Positions 37,449 through 45,871 of a DNA stretch of 64,000 bases are shown here, piece by piece (the first letter of the stretch is position 1; each line of letters begins with the position of its first letter). The position numbers and the translations under genes are program-made. The stretch covers positions 1,253,001-1,317,000 of the forward strand of contig NZ_CP154630.1 in assembly GCF_039555535.1 (NCBI RefSeq), in the 5' to 3' direction. A model generated the notes under the pieces. The model was given only the letters and a program-made list of their open reading frames with translations. It had not been told where the DNA came from and searched no databases. The stretch comes from Stenotrophomonas maltophilia (GTDB taxonomy: Bacteria; Pseudomonadota; Gammaproteobacteria; Xanthomonadales; Xanthomonadaceae).

Positions 37449-38168
37449 TCAGCCGCCGCCCTCGGTCGGCAACGGCGCTGGCACGTTCAACAGGCCTCCC
37501 GCGGCCACATAGGCGGCCAGCGCCTGGCCCTGGCTGAGCAGGTGGCGCTCCATGGTGCGTTCGGCCGCGGCGGCATCGCGCTTGCGGAAGCATTCCATCA
37601 GTTCGCGGTGCTCGGCCAGCGACTGCGCGGTACGGCCCGGGGTCAGCAACTGGCGGCCACGGTGCATCTTCAGGATGCGGTGCAGGTCGTGGGTGATGCG
37701 GATCAGCCACGGGTTGCCGGCATAGTGCTGCACGGTTTCGTGGATGAGGTAGTTGTTGCGGTAGTACTCGGCGATATTGCCCTCGGCCGCAGCCGTTTCC
37801 ATCGCCGAATGCAGGTCTTCCAGCCGCTGTACCCCAGCATGATCGATATGCCTGACCGCTTCATGCGCGCAGCGGCCTTCCAGCATCGCCATCACCGGGA
37901 ACAGCTGGTTGAGATCTTCCAGCGTAAGCCGGGTGACCCGCGCGCCACGACCGGCATCGATCTGCACCAGGCCTTCGGCGGCCAGCAGCTTCAGCGCTTC
38001 GCGCAGCGGCGTGCGGCTGATGCCCAGTTCCTCGCACAGCGCGGGCTCGTCAATCCACTCGCCCGGCGGCAGCCGGTAATCGTAGATGTGCTCGCGCACG
38101 TGTTCGGCCACCTCTTCATACAAAGGGGCGCGCTTCTTCGGGGACCGTGGAGCAGGGGCAATGGCCAT
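37449..38168 (-). CDS. GntR/FCD-family regulator of the malonate operon
   Basis: This 239-residue protein has an N-terminal winged helix (PALCEELGISRTPLREALKL) and a C-terminal all-helical FCD effector domain with metal-site His residues (YLIHETVQHYAG and AEHRELM). It closes the leftward malonate gene group, 56 bp after the carrier, on the same strand. GntR-type MdcY proteins govern malonate decarboxylase genes in Acinetobacter, so it very likely senses malonate or malonyl-CoA here and acts at the AT-rich site before mdcA. Confidence 0.88.
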   Translation of the reverse strand: MAIAPAPRSPKKRAPLYEEVAEHVREHIYDYRLPPGEWIDEPALCEELGISRTPLREALKLLAAEGLVQIDAGRGARVTRLTLEDLNQLFPVMAMLEGRCAHEAVRHIDHAGVQRLEDLHSAMETAAAEGNIAEYYRNNYLIHETVQHYAGNPWLIRITHDLHRILKMHRGRQLLTPGRTAQSLAEHRELMECFRKRDAAAAERTMERHLLSQGQALAAYVAAGGLLNVPAPLPTEGGG

Positions 38169-38190
38169 GCGCAGAGTGTAACGCCAGGTC

Positions 38191-38211
38191 GCGCCGGCCA
38201 GCGGCCGGCAC
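38191..38211. repeat. Degenerate CCGGCC palindrome
   Basis: GCGCCGGCCAGCGGCCGGCAC is the reverse-oriented counterpart of the palindrome at 26798 but lacks an intact GTAG head. It lies between the GntR gene and the carrier gene. Confidence 0.5.
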
Positions 38212-38224
38212 GACCGGGTAGCGG

Positions 38225-39592
38225 CTACATCCAGCCCGGTACCACGAACACCAGCCAGGCCAGCAGCGGCCCCAGCGCGACCACCAGCCCGCTGTAGACC
38301 AGGAAACGACGGAACAGGGTTTCGCGCTCTTCCTTCGCTGCCGATGCCACCACCAGGGCGCCATTGGTCGAGAACGGGCTGACATCGACGATGGTGGACG
38401 ACACTGCCAGTGCACAGATCACGCCGGCCGCGCTGAGGTGGCCCTGCATCAGGAACGGCACCGCCAACGGAATCGTGGCGCCCAGTACTGCGGCCGATGA
38501 AGCGAATGCAGAGACGATGCCGCCGACGTAGCAGACCAGCAGCGCACCGAGCAGCGGGATTCCGATGTCGGACACGCCGTTGCCGATGAAATCCACCGCG
38601 CCGGCATGTTCCAGCACGCCGATGTAGGTCACCACGCCGCAGATCAGCAGCACGGTGGACCAGCTGATGCCATCGACCGCGCCCTTCTGGCTCTGCGGTG
38701 ACAGCAGCGCCAGCGCCACCGCCACGGTGATCGAGACCAGGCCAACGTTGAGGTTGTAGATCAGCGCAGCAACGCCCAGGCCCAGCAGGCCGATCAAGGT
38801 GAACAGCCGCTCGCGGGTCAGGTTCACTGCATCCAGCGCCGCCGGATCATTGGACAGGGTGCCCCCGCCAGCGGCAACCAGCGCGCCGTGGCCTTCGATG
38901 GCGAACTGGCGTGACGATGCCTGCGGGCCGCCGACCATTGCCAGTTCGGCAGTGCCGATCGTTCCGGCCGCGGTGATCGAGCCACGCCGCAGCAGGGCAA
39001 TACCGCCGAACGCGAAGAAGCAGATCGTGGCCATCATGAAGTTGAAGCCCAGGCTGCTCAGGAACACCGCCATCTCAGTCACTTCCAGCCCGGCTTTCTG
39101 CACCACGCCGTTGGTGATGCTGCCGTACACGCTGATCGGCGAGAAGCCGCCGGCCTGCGCACCGTGGATCACCAGCAGGCCCATCATCAGCGGGTTGATG
39201 TTGTATTGCTTGGCAAAGCGCAGCGCGACCGGCCCGATGATCGCCACCGCGGCGGGACCGAGTGCGCCGAAGGCAGTGAGGACCGCGGTGATGACGAACA
39301 TCACCCACGGAATGGCCACGATATGGCCACGTACCGCTTTCACCGCCCAGTGCACCAGCAGGTCGATGGTGCCGTTCTTCTGCGCGATGGCGAACAGGTA
39401 GGTGATACCGACCAGGGTCAGGAACAGATCGCCGGGGAATCCGGCCAGGACCTCCTTGCCCCCCATGTCGACCCACAGCCCGCCGATGATGAAGGCCAGC
39501 GCGAAGGCGACAGCACCCATGTTGATCGGCATCGCGGTGGCGACGATGAACATGATCACCAGGCCGATGATCGTTGCGATTTGTGGACTCAT
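38225..39592 (-). CDS. MatC-like dicarboxylate (malonate) carrier
   Basis: This 455-residue inner-membrane carrier has about ten to twelve spans and the layout of the SLC13/MatC group. The N-terminal MatC-like region (IATIIGLVIMFIVATAMPINMG) and a late SSTIVDVSPFSTNGALVVAS are characteristic of this group. The segment NINPLMMGLLVIHGAQAGGF is the conserved core. Lying directly after mdcH on the same strand, it most likely brings malonate into the cell and replaces the MdcLM pair found in other malonate operons. A gap of 104 bp separates it from mdcH. Confidence 0.87.
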   Translation of the reverse strand: MSPQIATIIGLVIMFIVATAMPINMGAVAFALAFIIGGLWVDMGGKEVLAGFPGDLFLTLVGITYLFAIAQKNGTIDLLVHWAVKAVRGHIVAIPWVMFVITAVLTAFGALGPAAVAIIGPVALRFAKQYNINPLMMGLLVIHGAQAGGFSPISVYGSITNGVVQKAGLEVTEMAVFLSSLGFNFMMATICFFAFGGIALLRRGSITAAGTIGTAELAMVGGPQASSRQFAIEGHGALVAAGGGTLSNDPAALDAVNLTRERLFTLIGLLGLGVAALIYNLNVGLVSITVAVALALLSPQSQKGAVDGISWSTVLLICGVVTYIGVLEHAGAVDFIGNGVSDIGIPLLGALLVCYVGGIVSAFASSAAVLGATIPLAVPFLMQGHLSAAGVICALAVSSTIVDVSPFSTNGALVVASAAKEERETLFRRFLVYSGLVVALGPLLAWLVFVVPGWM

Positions 39593-39696
39593 GCGCCCTC
39601 CCAGACACGTGACTCACTTACAGCGCGGATGGAGACCCGCCATCCCGGGGTAAGGCGACGTACTGCGTGTTGCGTGATACGTACTGCTCGAACCCG

Positions 39697-40617
39697 TTAC
39701 TGCAGCCGTTCCAGCGCGCTGCGGACCCATGCCGCGGCGCCGTCCAGGCTCTGGAACTCTTCCACCGCGCGCACTTCACAGCACGGATAGTCGGACGCGA
39801 CCATGCGCGCCAATGCGTTGCCCGGGCCCAGCTGCAGGAACACCCGCGCGCCGCGCTCGAAGGCCTGGCGCATCACCTGCGCCCATTCGATGGTCTGGGC
39901 CAGCTGTGCCGACAGGGTGTGCACCGCTGCGGCGCGATCACGTACCGGTCGTGCATCGATACCGGCCAGCAGCGGCAGGCGCGGGGCCTGCAGCGCGGAG
40001 GCATCAAGGGCCGCAGCGAACGGTGCGACCGCCGCTGCCAGCAGCGGTGTGTGCGCCGGAACGTGCACCGGCAGCGGGCGGATGTCCGCCCCCTGTGCAC
40101 GCGCTGCATCGGCAAGGCCCTGCAGCGAGGCGGGCCTGCCGCCGACGATGAAATGATCCTGGCCGTTGGCGATGGCCACGTATGCGCCCTGCGCATCGCA
40201 GAGTGCCTGCAGGCTGCGGCGGTCCAGGCCGAGCACCGCCTGCAGGCCTGCATCGGCGGGACTGGCGCTATCCATCAACTGCGCGCGCCGAGCTGCGAGG
40301 GCCAGGCAGGTGGCGGCATCAACGCTGCTGGCGATCGCATGCGCGGCCAGTTCACCGATGCTGTAGCCGGCCACCAGCACCGGTGCTGGCACCGCCTCGC
40401 GAAGTCCCAGCCAGTGCGCGAGGCTGGCTGCACACAGCAGGGGCTGCGCGAGTGCATTGTCGAAGCGCGATTCGTCAGCGGCCGCCGCGAACACGTCGCG
40501 TCCAAGCAGTGTGCTGGCAGCCTCAAGTACGTTGCTCGCGGCAGGCAGCTCGCGCACGCGCTCGAACATCGCGGCGTGCTGCGCGCCTTGTCCGGGGCAG
40601 AGCAGGGCAAGGCTCAT
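39697..40617 (-). CDS. mdcH: Malonate decarboxylase epsilon subunit (malonyl-CoA:ACP transacylase)
   Basis: This 306-residue acyltransferase resembles FabD. LALLCPGQGAQHAAMFE opens the fold, and the nucleophile Ser86 sits in VAGYSIGELAAHA. HVPAHTPLL supplies the catalytic His region. MdcH loads malonyl groups onto the MdcC carrier so that the decarboxylase cycle can start. Its ATG overlaps the mdcB stop by four bases. It is the last mdc gene before the carrier, in the order A-C-D-E-G-B-H. Confidence 0.92.
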   Translation of the reverse strand: MSLALLCPGQGAQHAAMFERVRELPAASNVLEAASTLLGRDVFAAAADESRFDNALAQPLLCAASLAHWLGLREAVPAPVLVAGYSIGELAAHAIASSVDAATCLALAARRAQLMDSASPADAGLQAVLGLDRRSLQALCDAQGAYVAIANGQDHFIVGGRPASLQGLADAARAQGADIRPLPVHVPAHTPLLAAAVAPFAAALDASALQAPRLPLLAGIDARPVRDRAAAVHTLSAQLAQTIEWAQVMRQAFERGARVFLQLGPGNALARMVASDYPCCEVRAVEEFQSLDGAAAWVRSALERLQ

Positions 40618-41471
40618 ACGCCCTCCTGTTGCAGCAGGAACCAGCTGCAGGCCAGCAGATCAGCACTGCCACCGGGGCTCAGGCGGCGTGCGACGAAGCG
40701 CTCACCGATGCCGTGAAGGCGTGCCTGCCAACCGACTGCGAAGGCACCGCCGCTTTCCAGAAAGCCACGTGCCTCCTGCTGGGCCCAGTGCAGGCCTTCG
40801 GCGCCGCCACGGTGCAGCAGGTTGAGGTCATCGATCTGCGCGACCAGCTGCATCAGGGTCTGGCATAGCGCCGCATCGTGCGTCAGGCCTTCCTCCAGTG
40901 CATGACGCAGCGTGGGCATCGCCAGCTCGCGCAGCACCGGGTAGCCGGCCGCCGCCTGCTCGCGTACGCCCGGCACGCGGTGGCGCATACGTGCCCGCTG
41001 GCCCGGGCTGCTGGCATCCAGTGGCGCGCTGGCGAAGTCGGCTGCCCAGTGCGGCACGGCCAGGCACACCTGTGCAGCCGAACCCGCATGGCCGTGCAGT
41101 TGGCGGTAGCGTGCCGATGCAGCGACCAGCAGGCCCAGGCTGAAGATTGCACCACGATGGGTATTGATGCCGCCGGTGGCCCGCAGCATCGCGGCCTCGG
41201 CGGCCAGCCCATGCATGCGCAGGACCGCGTAGGGCGCATCGTCGACGCCAGCATGGGCGATCGCGGTGAAGTAGTGGCGCAGGGCAAACAGGCTGCGCAG
41301 GAAGGTGCCGGCGTCCATGTCGTCATGGCTGCCGGTATCAAAGGGGGTGACCAGCCCAGGCTTGGGTGTGCAGGCCAGTTCGGCGTGCAGGCTGGCGATG
41401 GCCAGGCGGCCCAGTCGCGCGCTGTCCACGCGGGGGCGACAGGGCCGCTCGGCGTGGACGACGGCGTTCAT
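40614..41471 (-). CDS. mdcB: Triphosphoribosyl-dephospho-CoA synthase
   Basis: This 285-residue CitG/MdcB-family enzyme makes the 2'-(5''-triphosphoribosyl)-3'-dephospho-CoA precursor of the MdcC prosthetic group. Recognisable motifs are ELACTPKPGLVTPFDTGSHDD, where the family's TPKPGLV is diagnostic, GGINTHRGAIFSLGLL, and a late DDLNLLHRGG. The start MNAVVHAERP overlaps the mdcG stop by four bases. A longer upstream frame belongs to shadow reading of mdcG. It operates with MdcG to activate the carrier protein. Confidence 0.92.
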   Translation of the reverse strand: MNAVVHAERPCRPRVDSARLGRLAIASLHAELACTPKPGLVTPFDTGSHDDMDAGTFLRSLFALRHYFTAIAHAGVDDAPYAVLRMHGLAAEAAMLRATGGINTHRGAIFSLGLLVAASARYRQLHGHAGSAAQVCLAVPHWAADFASAPLDASSPGQRARMRHRVPGVREQAAAGYPVLRELAMPTLRHALEEGLTHDAALCQTLMQLVAQIDDLNLLHRGGAEGLHWAQQEARGFLESGGAFAVGWQARLHGIGERFVARRLSPGGSADLLACSWFLLQQEGV

Positions 41472-42109
41472 GCGGCCACCCCGTTGGCGATGAACAAGCG
41501 ATCGCGGGCTTCCAGCGCAGCACCATCCACACGCTTGACCAGTACCTCGCGGCTGCATCCGGCGTACTCGCGCCAGTTCACCGCGCCACCGTCGGCCAGG
41601 CACAGCTCGCCATCGACGCGGCGCGCGTGCGTGCGTTCCCAGTCCTGCAGGCGCTCGACCAGGGCATCGGCCTGGCCTGCGGCCCTTATCTGCCACAACA
41701 GATCGATGTCCGAGCGCGGATGCACATACGGCAAACCGCTCAGATGCTGCCAGGCGAATGCACCGAACACGCGTGCCGGTGCCAGCCGCTGCATCGCCTG
41801 CAGTGCGCTTCGCCAGTCGTCGGGTACGCCGCTGGCAACGACCTCGTCCAGCGCGGGCGGTGGCTGCAGTCGACGTGCCTCGTGCGGAGCCACGCGCAGC
41901 GCCAGCCGCAGCTTGCCCTCGCTCGGCGGCAGCGGCACCCCCAGGCGCAGGCGCGGGTCGGGGTCATCCGCGGCGCGGCGCGCCACCATTGCAGGCAGGC
42001 CCTGCGCGAACCACGCCGCCAGGCGGGGTTCCTGCGCAGCCACGTCGGCGCGCCAGTCGGCGTGGGCCGACAACCAGGCCAGGGTGTGGCGGGCGGGCTG
42101 CTCAGGCAT
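41468..42109 (-). CDS. mdcG: Malonate decarboxylase holo-ACP synthase
   Basis: This 213-residue phosphoribosyl-dephospho-CoA transferase attaches the prosthetic group to MdcC. It has a nucleotidyltransferase-like core: FGAFAWQHLSGLPYVHPRSD, with D in SDIDLLW, and then NWREYAG near the end. The ATG overlaps mdcE by eight bases, which supports the start MPEQPARHT over the longer frame upstream. It is the fifth gene of the operon. Confidence 0.9.
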   Translation of the reverse strand: MPEQPARHTLAWLSAHADWRADVAAQEPRLAAWFAQGLPAMVARRAADDPDPRLRLGVPLPPSEGKLRLALRVAPHEARRLQPPPALDEVVASGVPDDWRSALQAMQRLAPARVFGAFAWQHLSGLPYVHPRSDIDLLWQIRAAGQADALVERLQDWERTHARRVDGELCLADGGAVNWREYAGCSREVLVKRVDGAALEARDRLFIANGVAA

Positions 42110-42812
42110 CGCCGCGGGCCACCGCATCGGCAACATCCGCCGCCAGTGCACGACCGCCGCGCTGTGCAGCCAGCGCGGCGCGCGCATCGCCGTCGCTGGG
42201 TGTGCGCAGCGCCTGCAGCAGGTGCTGCGCACGATCGCCATCCCACAGCGATTCCACCGCACCCATCGCCACGTAGTTGGCCACACCCGGTGCGAACACC
42301 GGTGAGCTCTGGCTGAGCGCCTGCAGTTTTTCCAGCGGCTGCTTGGTCACTCGCGCCATCGCACGTATGTCCATCACGCGTACCTGTGCATCGGGCAGGG
42401 CATGGATGTGGTCGGCCATCAGGCCGAAGGACAGGAATCCGCCGCTTACCGATTCGCCGTACACCAGGGTGACCAGGCGCGCGCCACGGCGGCGGGCCAG
42501 GTCGAGGGTTTGAGCCAGGTGCGCGAAGTAGCCATTGATGCCCAGCAGTTCATCGCGACGGGCCAGGCGCTGGCCGGCGGTGTCGACCAGCATCACGATC
42601 GGCCGTTGCGGGTGGGTGGCGGTGCTGGCCAGCACGGTCCCGGCCAGCGCCAGCGCGTGGTCGACGCCGACCTCGATGCGGTCGGTGGTGCCGATCACGG
42701 TCACCTCGCCATCCTCGGTGGTGGCCGTGCCGGTCAGTACCGAGTCGTGGATGTCGATGTGGTGGCCGCGCGGGAAGAGTGCATCGAGCAGGGACTGCAG
42801 CGGTGCGCTCAT
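42102..42812 (-). CDS. mdcE: Malonate decarboxylase gamma subunit
   Basis: This 236-residue member of the carboxyltransferase family pairs with MdcD to decarboxylate malonyl-S-MdcC, releasing acetyl-S-MdcC and CO2. The crotonase-like core shows IVMLVDTAGQRLARRDELLG, then VTLVYGESVSGGFLSFGLMA, and RVTKQPLEKLQALSQSSPVF. It is biotin-independent and soluble. It overlaps mdcD by four bases and mdcG by eight, so translation is coupled throughout. Confidence 0.93.
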   Translation of the reverse strand: MSAPLQSLLDALFPRGHHIDIHDSVLTGTATTEDGEVTVIGTTDRIEVGVDHALALAGTVLASTATHPQRPIVMLVDTAGQRLARRDELLGINGYFAHLAQTLDLARRRGARLVTLVYGESVSGGFLSFGLMADHIHALPDAQVRVMDIRAMARVTKQPLEKLQALSQSSPVFAPGVANYVAMGAVESLWDGDRAQHLLQALRTPSDGDARAALAAQRGGRALAADVADAVARGDA

Positions 42813-43717
42813 GGCAGCCTCCGGTCGGCGGTGGCGGCAAGGAAGGCGTCGGTGTCCAGTAGAGGCAGTCGTTCGGGCTCGGCGATGCCCTGCCAGGCCC
42901 AGATTTCCAGCCCATCACGGCAATCGCCCCAGGCCTGCACGCGGGCTTTCAATGCCGCATGGCGTTTCTGCAGCGCGGCCAGTGCAGCCTCGGTATCGGT
43001 GCTGGCGGCATCGGGCTGCAGCGCATCGCCTGCGGCCTGTGCGAAGGCTTCGATGGCGTCGGGTACCAGCACCTGCGCCTGGTCGATCAAATAGCGGTGC
43101 TTGCCACCGGTCACGCGCCAGACCAGCGCGCGGTCACGCGAGTCGAATTCCTCCACGCCGCGTACGGTCTCGATCACTTCCGGCCCGGACAGCGACAGCC
43201 GGCCTTCCTCGGACATGATCACCGTGGTGCAGCAGCGGGCGACGATGCCCATGCCGCCGAATGCGCCGTTGCCGCTGCCGATCAGCGCGACGACCGGTAC
43301 GCCGGCCGCGCGTGCGCCAAAGGTCGCACGCATGATTTCGGAGATCGCGATCAGCCCGGCATTGGCTTCATGCAGGCGCACGCCACCGGTATCGAGTAGC
43401 AGCAGCACGCCATCGGGGCGGGTTTCCGCCGCGCGACGCAGCAATCCGGTCAGCTTGGCACCGTGTACTTCGCCCACGCCACCGCCCATGAACTGCCCCT
43501 GCTGCGCGGCCAGCAGTACGCGCTTGCCGCGCAGCGTGGCTTCGCCCACCACGACGCCATCGTCGAACGCGGCCGGCTGGTCCAGCTGGGCCAGGTGCGG
43601 GCTCATCGTCCTCCGCGCCGGGCCAAGGAATTCGCGGAACGAACCGGCGTCGACCAGTCCGGCGATGCGCTCGCGCGCATCGGCTTCGTAATAGCTGTGG
43701 CGCTGTACGTGGCTCAT
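42809..43717 (-). CDS. mdcD: Malonate decarboxylase beta subunit
   Basis: This 302-residue carboxyltransferase-type subunit works with MdcE as the decarboxylating pair. SYYEADARERIAGLVDAGSF and VLLLLDTGGVRLHEANAGLI are family hallmarks, and the oxyanion-hole glycines lie in ALIGSGNGAFGGMGI. It begins four bases inside the mdcC end. It lies immediately upstream of mdcE, and both subunits are of the usual length, so the decarboxylase looks complete. Confidence 0.93.
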   Translation of the reverse strand: MSHVQRHSYYEADARERIAGLVDAGSFREFLGPARRTMSPHLAQLDQPAAFDDGVVVGEATLRGKRVLLAAQQGQFMGGGVGEVHGAKLTGLLRRAAETRPDGVLLLLDTGGVRLHEANAGLIAISEIMRATFGARAAGVPVVALIGSGNGAFGGMGIVARCCTTVIMSEEGRLSLSGPEVIETVRGVEEFDSRDRALVWRVTGGKHRYLIDQAQVLVPDAIEAFAQAAGDALQPDAASTDTEAALAALQKRHAALKARVQAWGDCRDGLEIWAWQGIAEPERLPLLDTDAFLAATADRRLP

Positions 43718-44034
43718 GGCGTGCCCCCGGCCAGCAGGGTTTCCACGGCCTGGTCCAGGCGCAGGCTGACTACCGCCGGGGTCGCACCGGCATCGTTGAT
43801 GGATACGCGCACGTCGCGCAGCGGATGGCGCTGGGCGAAATCGGCGATCACCGCCTGCCAGATGGTGCCGAAGCCCTGCGCGGCGGTGATGATGCGCACG
43901 GTCATTGCGCCGTCCAGATCATCCGGTTCCAGCAGGATTTCCAGGTTGCCCGAGGCCAGCACGCCCACCAGCACCGCATCGCGCGGGAAGTGCACAGCCG
44001 TGCGGCCGTCGAATCGATAGTCGAGGGTTTCCAT
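43714..44034 (-). CDS. mdcC: Malonate decarboxylase acyl carrier subunit (delta)
   Basis: This 106-residue carrier protein accepts a phosphoribosyl-dephospho-CoA group, probably on Ser28 in VLVGVLASGNLEIL, the conserved attachment segment. The C-terminal half includes VRVSINDAGATPAVVSLRL. It shuttles acetyl and malonyl groups between MdcA and MdcD/E. The gene begins ten bases after the mdcA stop. No other copy is seen in the window. Confidence 0.93.
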   Translation of the reverse strand: METLDYRFDGRTAVHFPRDAVLVGVLASGNLEILLEPDDLDGAMTVRIITAAQGFGTIWQAVIADFAQRHPLRDVRVSINDAGATPAVVSLRLDQAVETLLAGGTP

Positions 44035-44044
44035 GCTCTTTCCC

Positions 44045-45688
44045 TTACCAGTTGCGGAAGCGCTTGGGCGGGTCGTACAGGCCGCCGGACCAGCGCACCA
44101 GGTCCTTCACCGAGCGCGCGGCCAGCAGGTCGCGGCTGGCATCGCGCGGCGAAATGTCCAGATCTTCCGGGCGGCGGATCACGCCACGGTCGCGCAGGTT
44201 TTCCACCATCGCGCGGTCGCGGCCAAGGCCGACGGCGGTGTAGCCGGATACGCCGCGGATCGCCTGTTCGCGTTCTTCCGGCGTGCGGCACAGCAGCAGG
44301 TTGGCGATGCCTTCCTCGGTCAGTACGTGGCTGACGTCGTCGCCGTAGATCATTACCGGCGGCAGCGGCATCTGTGCGCGCTCGGCCAGTTCCCAGGCGT
44401 CAAGACGTTCAACGAAGGCCGGTGCCATGTGCTCGCGGAAGGTTTCCACCATCTGCACCACCAGCTTGCGCCCGCGCGGCATTTCGCCAGGGCGGGCGGC
44501 CTGCTGGCCGGCCTTGGTCCAGGCATCGCTGGCGTGGCGGCGACCGCGTGCATCCGAGCCCATGTTCGGCGCGCCGCCAAAGCCGGCGATGCGGTCGCGG
44601 GTGGCGGTGGAGCTGTTGCCCTGCAGGTCGATCTGCAGGGTGGAGCCGATGAACATGTCGCAGGCGTACAGGCCGGCAGTCTGCGAGAACGCGCGGTTGG
44701 AACGCATCGAGCCATCGGCGCCGGTGAAGAACACATCGCCACGGGCAGCGATGTACTTCTCCATGCCCAGTTCCGAACCGAACGAGTGCACCGACTTCAC
44801 GAACCCGGATTCAATGGCCGGAATCAGCGCCGGATGCGGGTTCAGTGCCCAGTGCTGGCAGATTTTTCCCTTCAGGCCGAGTGACTCGGCGTAGGTGGGC
44901 AGCAGCAGTTCGATCGCGGCGGTGTCGAAGCCGATGCCATGGTTCAGGCGGTTCACGCCGTACTCGGCGTAGATGCCCTTGATCGCCATCATCGCCATCA
45001 ACACCTGGATCTCGGAAATCTGCGCCGGATCGCGGGTGAACAACGGCTCGATATGGTTCGGCTTCGGTGCCTGCACCACGAAGTTGACCCAGTCGGCGGG
45101 TATATCGACGCGGGGCAGGGTGTCGACGATCTCGTTGACCTGGGCGATGACGATGCCGCCCCGGAACGCAGTGGCTTCGACGATCACCGGGGTGTCCTCG
45201 GTGTTCGGGCCGGTGTAGAGGTTGCCGTGGCGGTCGGCGGCCTGCGCCGCCACCAGGGCCACGCGCGGGGTCAGGTCGATGAAGTACCGGCCGAACAGCT
45301 CCAGGTAGGTGTGGATGGCGCCGATCTGGATGCGCCCTTCGGCCACCAGGTTGGCCAGCCGCACCGACTGCGGACCGGAGAAGGAGAAATCGAGCCTGGA
45401 GGCGACGCCGCGCTCGAACACATCCAGGTGCGAGGGCAGCGACAGCACCGACTGCACCATGTGCAGGTCGTGCACCCGTGCCGGGTCGAGGCCGGCCAGC
45501 ACCTGGGCCAGGAAGTCGGCCTGCTTCTGGTTGTTGCCCTCCAGACAGACCTTGTCACCCGGCTCCAGCAGCGCGTGCAGCAGTTCGCGCACGTCGTCGG
45601 CCGCGACCTGGTGCCCGCGCGCCCACGGCACGGCACGTTCCAGGCGCGCCTGGCGGCTGCGTTCCAACGTATCCCAGCTCGGGTTCAT
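44045..45688 (-). CDS. mdcA: Malonate decarboxylase alpha subunit (acetyl-S-ACP:malonate transferase)
   Basis: This 547-residue CoA-transferase-like enzyme swaps acetyl for malonate on MdcC, which drives the catalytic cycle. The ATG giving MNPSWDTLERSRQARLERA was chosen because a longer frame upstream crosses the operator. Conserved stretches include CLEGNNQKQADFLAQVLAGL, VALVAAQAADRHGNLYTGPN, ATAFRGGIVIAQVNEIVDTL and GIGFDTAAIELLLPTYAE. It is the first gene of the leftward mdcACDEGBH operon and normal in length. Confidence 0.94.
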   Translation of the reverse strand: MNPSWDTLERSRQARLERAVPWARGHQVAADDVRELLHALLEPGDKVCLEGNNQKQADFLAQVLAGLDPARVHDLHMVQSVLSLPSHLDVFERGVASRLDFSFSGPQSVRLANLVAEGRIQIGAIHTYLELFGRYFIDLTPRVALVAAQAADRHGNLYTGPNTEDTPVIVEATAFRGGIVIAQVNEIVDTLPRVDIPADWVNFVVQAPKPNHIEPLFTRDPAQISEIQVLMAMMAIKGIYAEYGVNRLNHGIGFDTAAIELLLPTYAESLGLKGKICQHWALNPHPALIPAIESGFVKSVHSFGSELGMEKYIAARGDVFFTGADGSMRSNRAFSQTAGLYACDMFIGSTLQIDLQGNSSTATRDRIAGFGGAPNMGSDARGRRHASDAWTKAGQQAARPGEMPRGRKLVVQMVETFREHMAPAFVERLDAWELAERAQMPLPPVMIYGDDVSHVLTEEGIANLLLCRTPEEREQAIRGVSGYTAVGLGRDRAMVENLRDRGVIRRPEDLDISPRDASRDLLAARSVKDLVRWSGGLYDPPKRFRNW

Positions 45689-45710
45689 CGACCGGCGTCC
45701 GATTGGCGTT

Positions 45711-45733
45711 GTAATAATTACGGCATAATTACG
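45711..45733 (-). promoter_or_regulatory. AT-rich operator/promoter element of the mdc operon
   Basis: Two TAATTA palindromes 11 bp apart, with flanking CGTAATTAT repeats, lie just before mdcA in GC-rich DNA. The layout suits a GntR dimer, and the encoded GntR protein is the obvious candidate. The overlap with the promoter region suggests repression. Confidence 0.6.
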
Positions 45734-45782
45734 ACGTGGGGTATGGCATGCCGACCAACGGTCGGCGCCCGCCCAAAGGAAA

Positions 45783-45802
45783 GGCCCGCACGGAGGCGGG
45801 CC
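45783..45802 (-). terminator. Terminator-like hairpin after the TonB receptor gene
   Basis: The stem GGCCCGC/GCGGGCC with loop ACGGAG is followed on the minus strand by TTTCCTTT. It lies about 70 bp past the receptor stop and could also act on the plus strand (CTTTCTT). Confidence 0.65.
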
Positions 45803-45817
45803 CTTTCTTGCTGCCTT

Positions 45818-45856
45818 GGGGTCAGAGCCCTTTCCTGCGGAAAGGTATCCGACCCC
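45818..45856. repeat. GGGGTCAGAGCC palindrome
   Basis: A 39-bp element begins GGGGTCAGAGCCCTTTCCTG and ends CCGACCCC, with symmetrical ends and an inner CTTTCC/GGAAAG stem. Further copies lie at 60627-60716 and a partial one at 25972. Confidence 0.75.
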
Positions 45857-45871
45857 GGGCATGCGCTTGGC

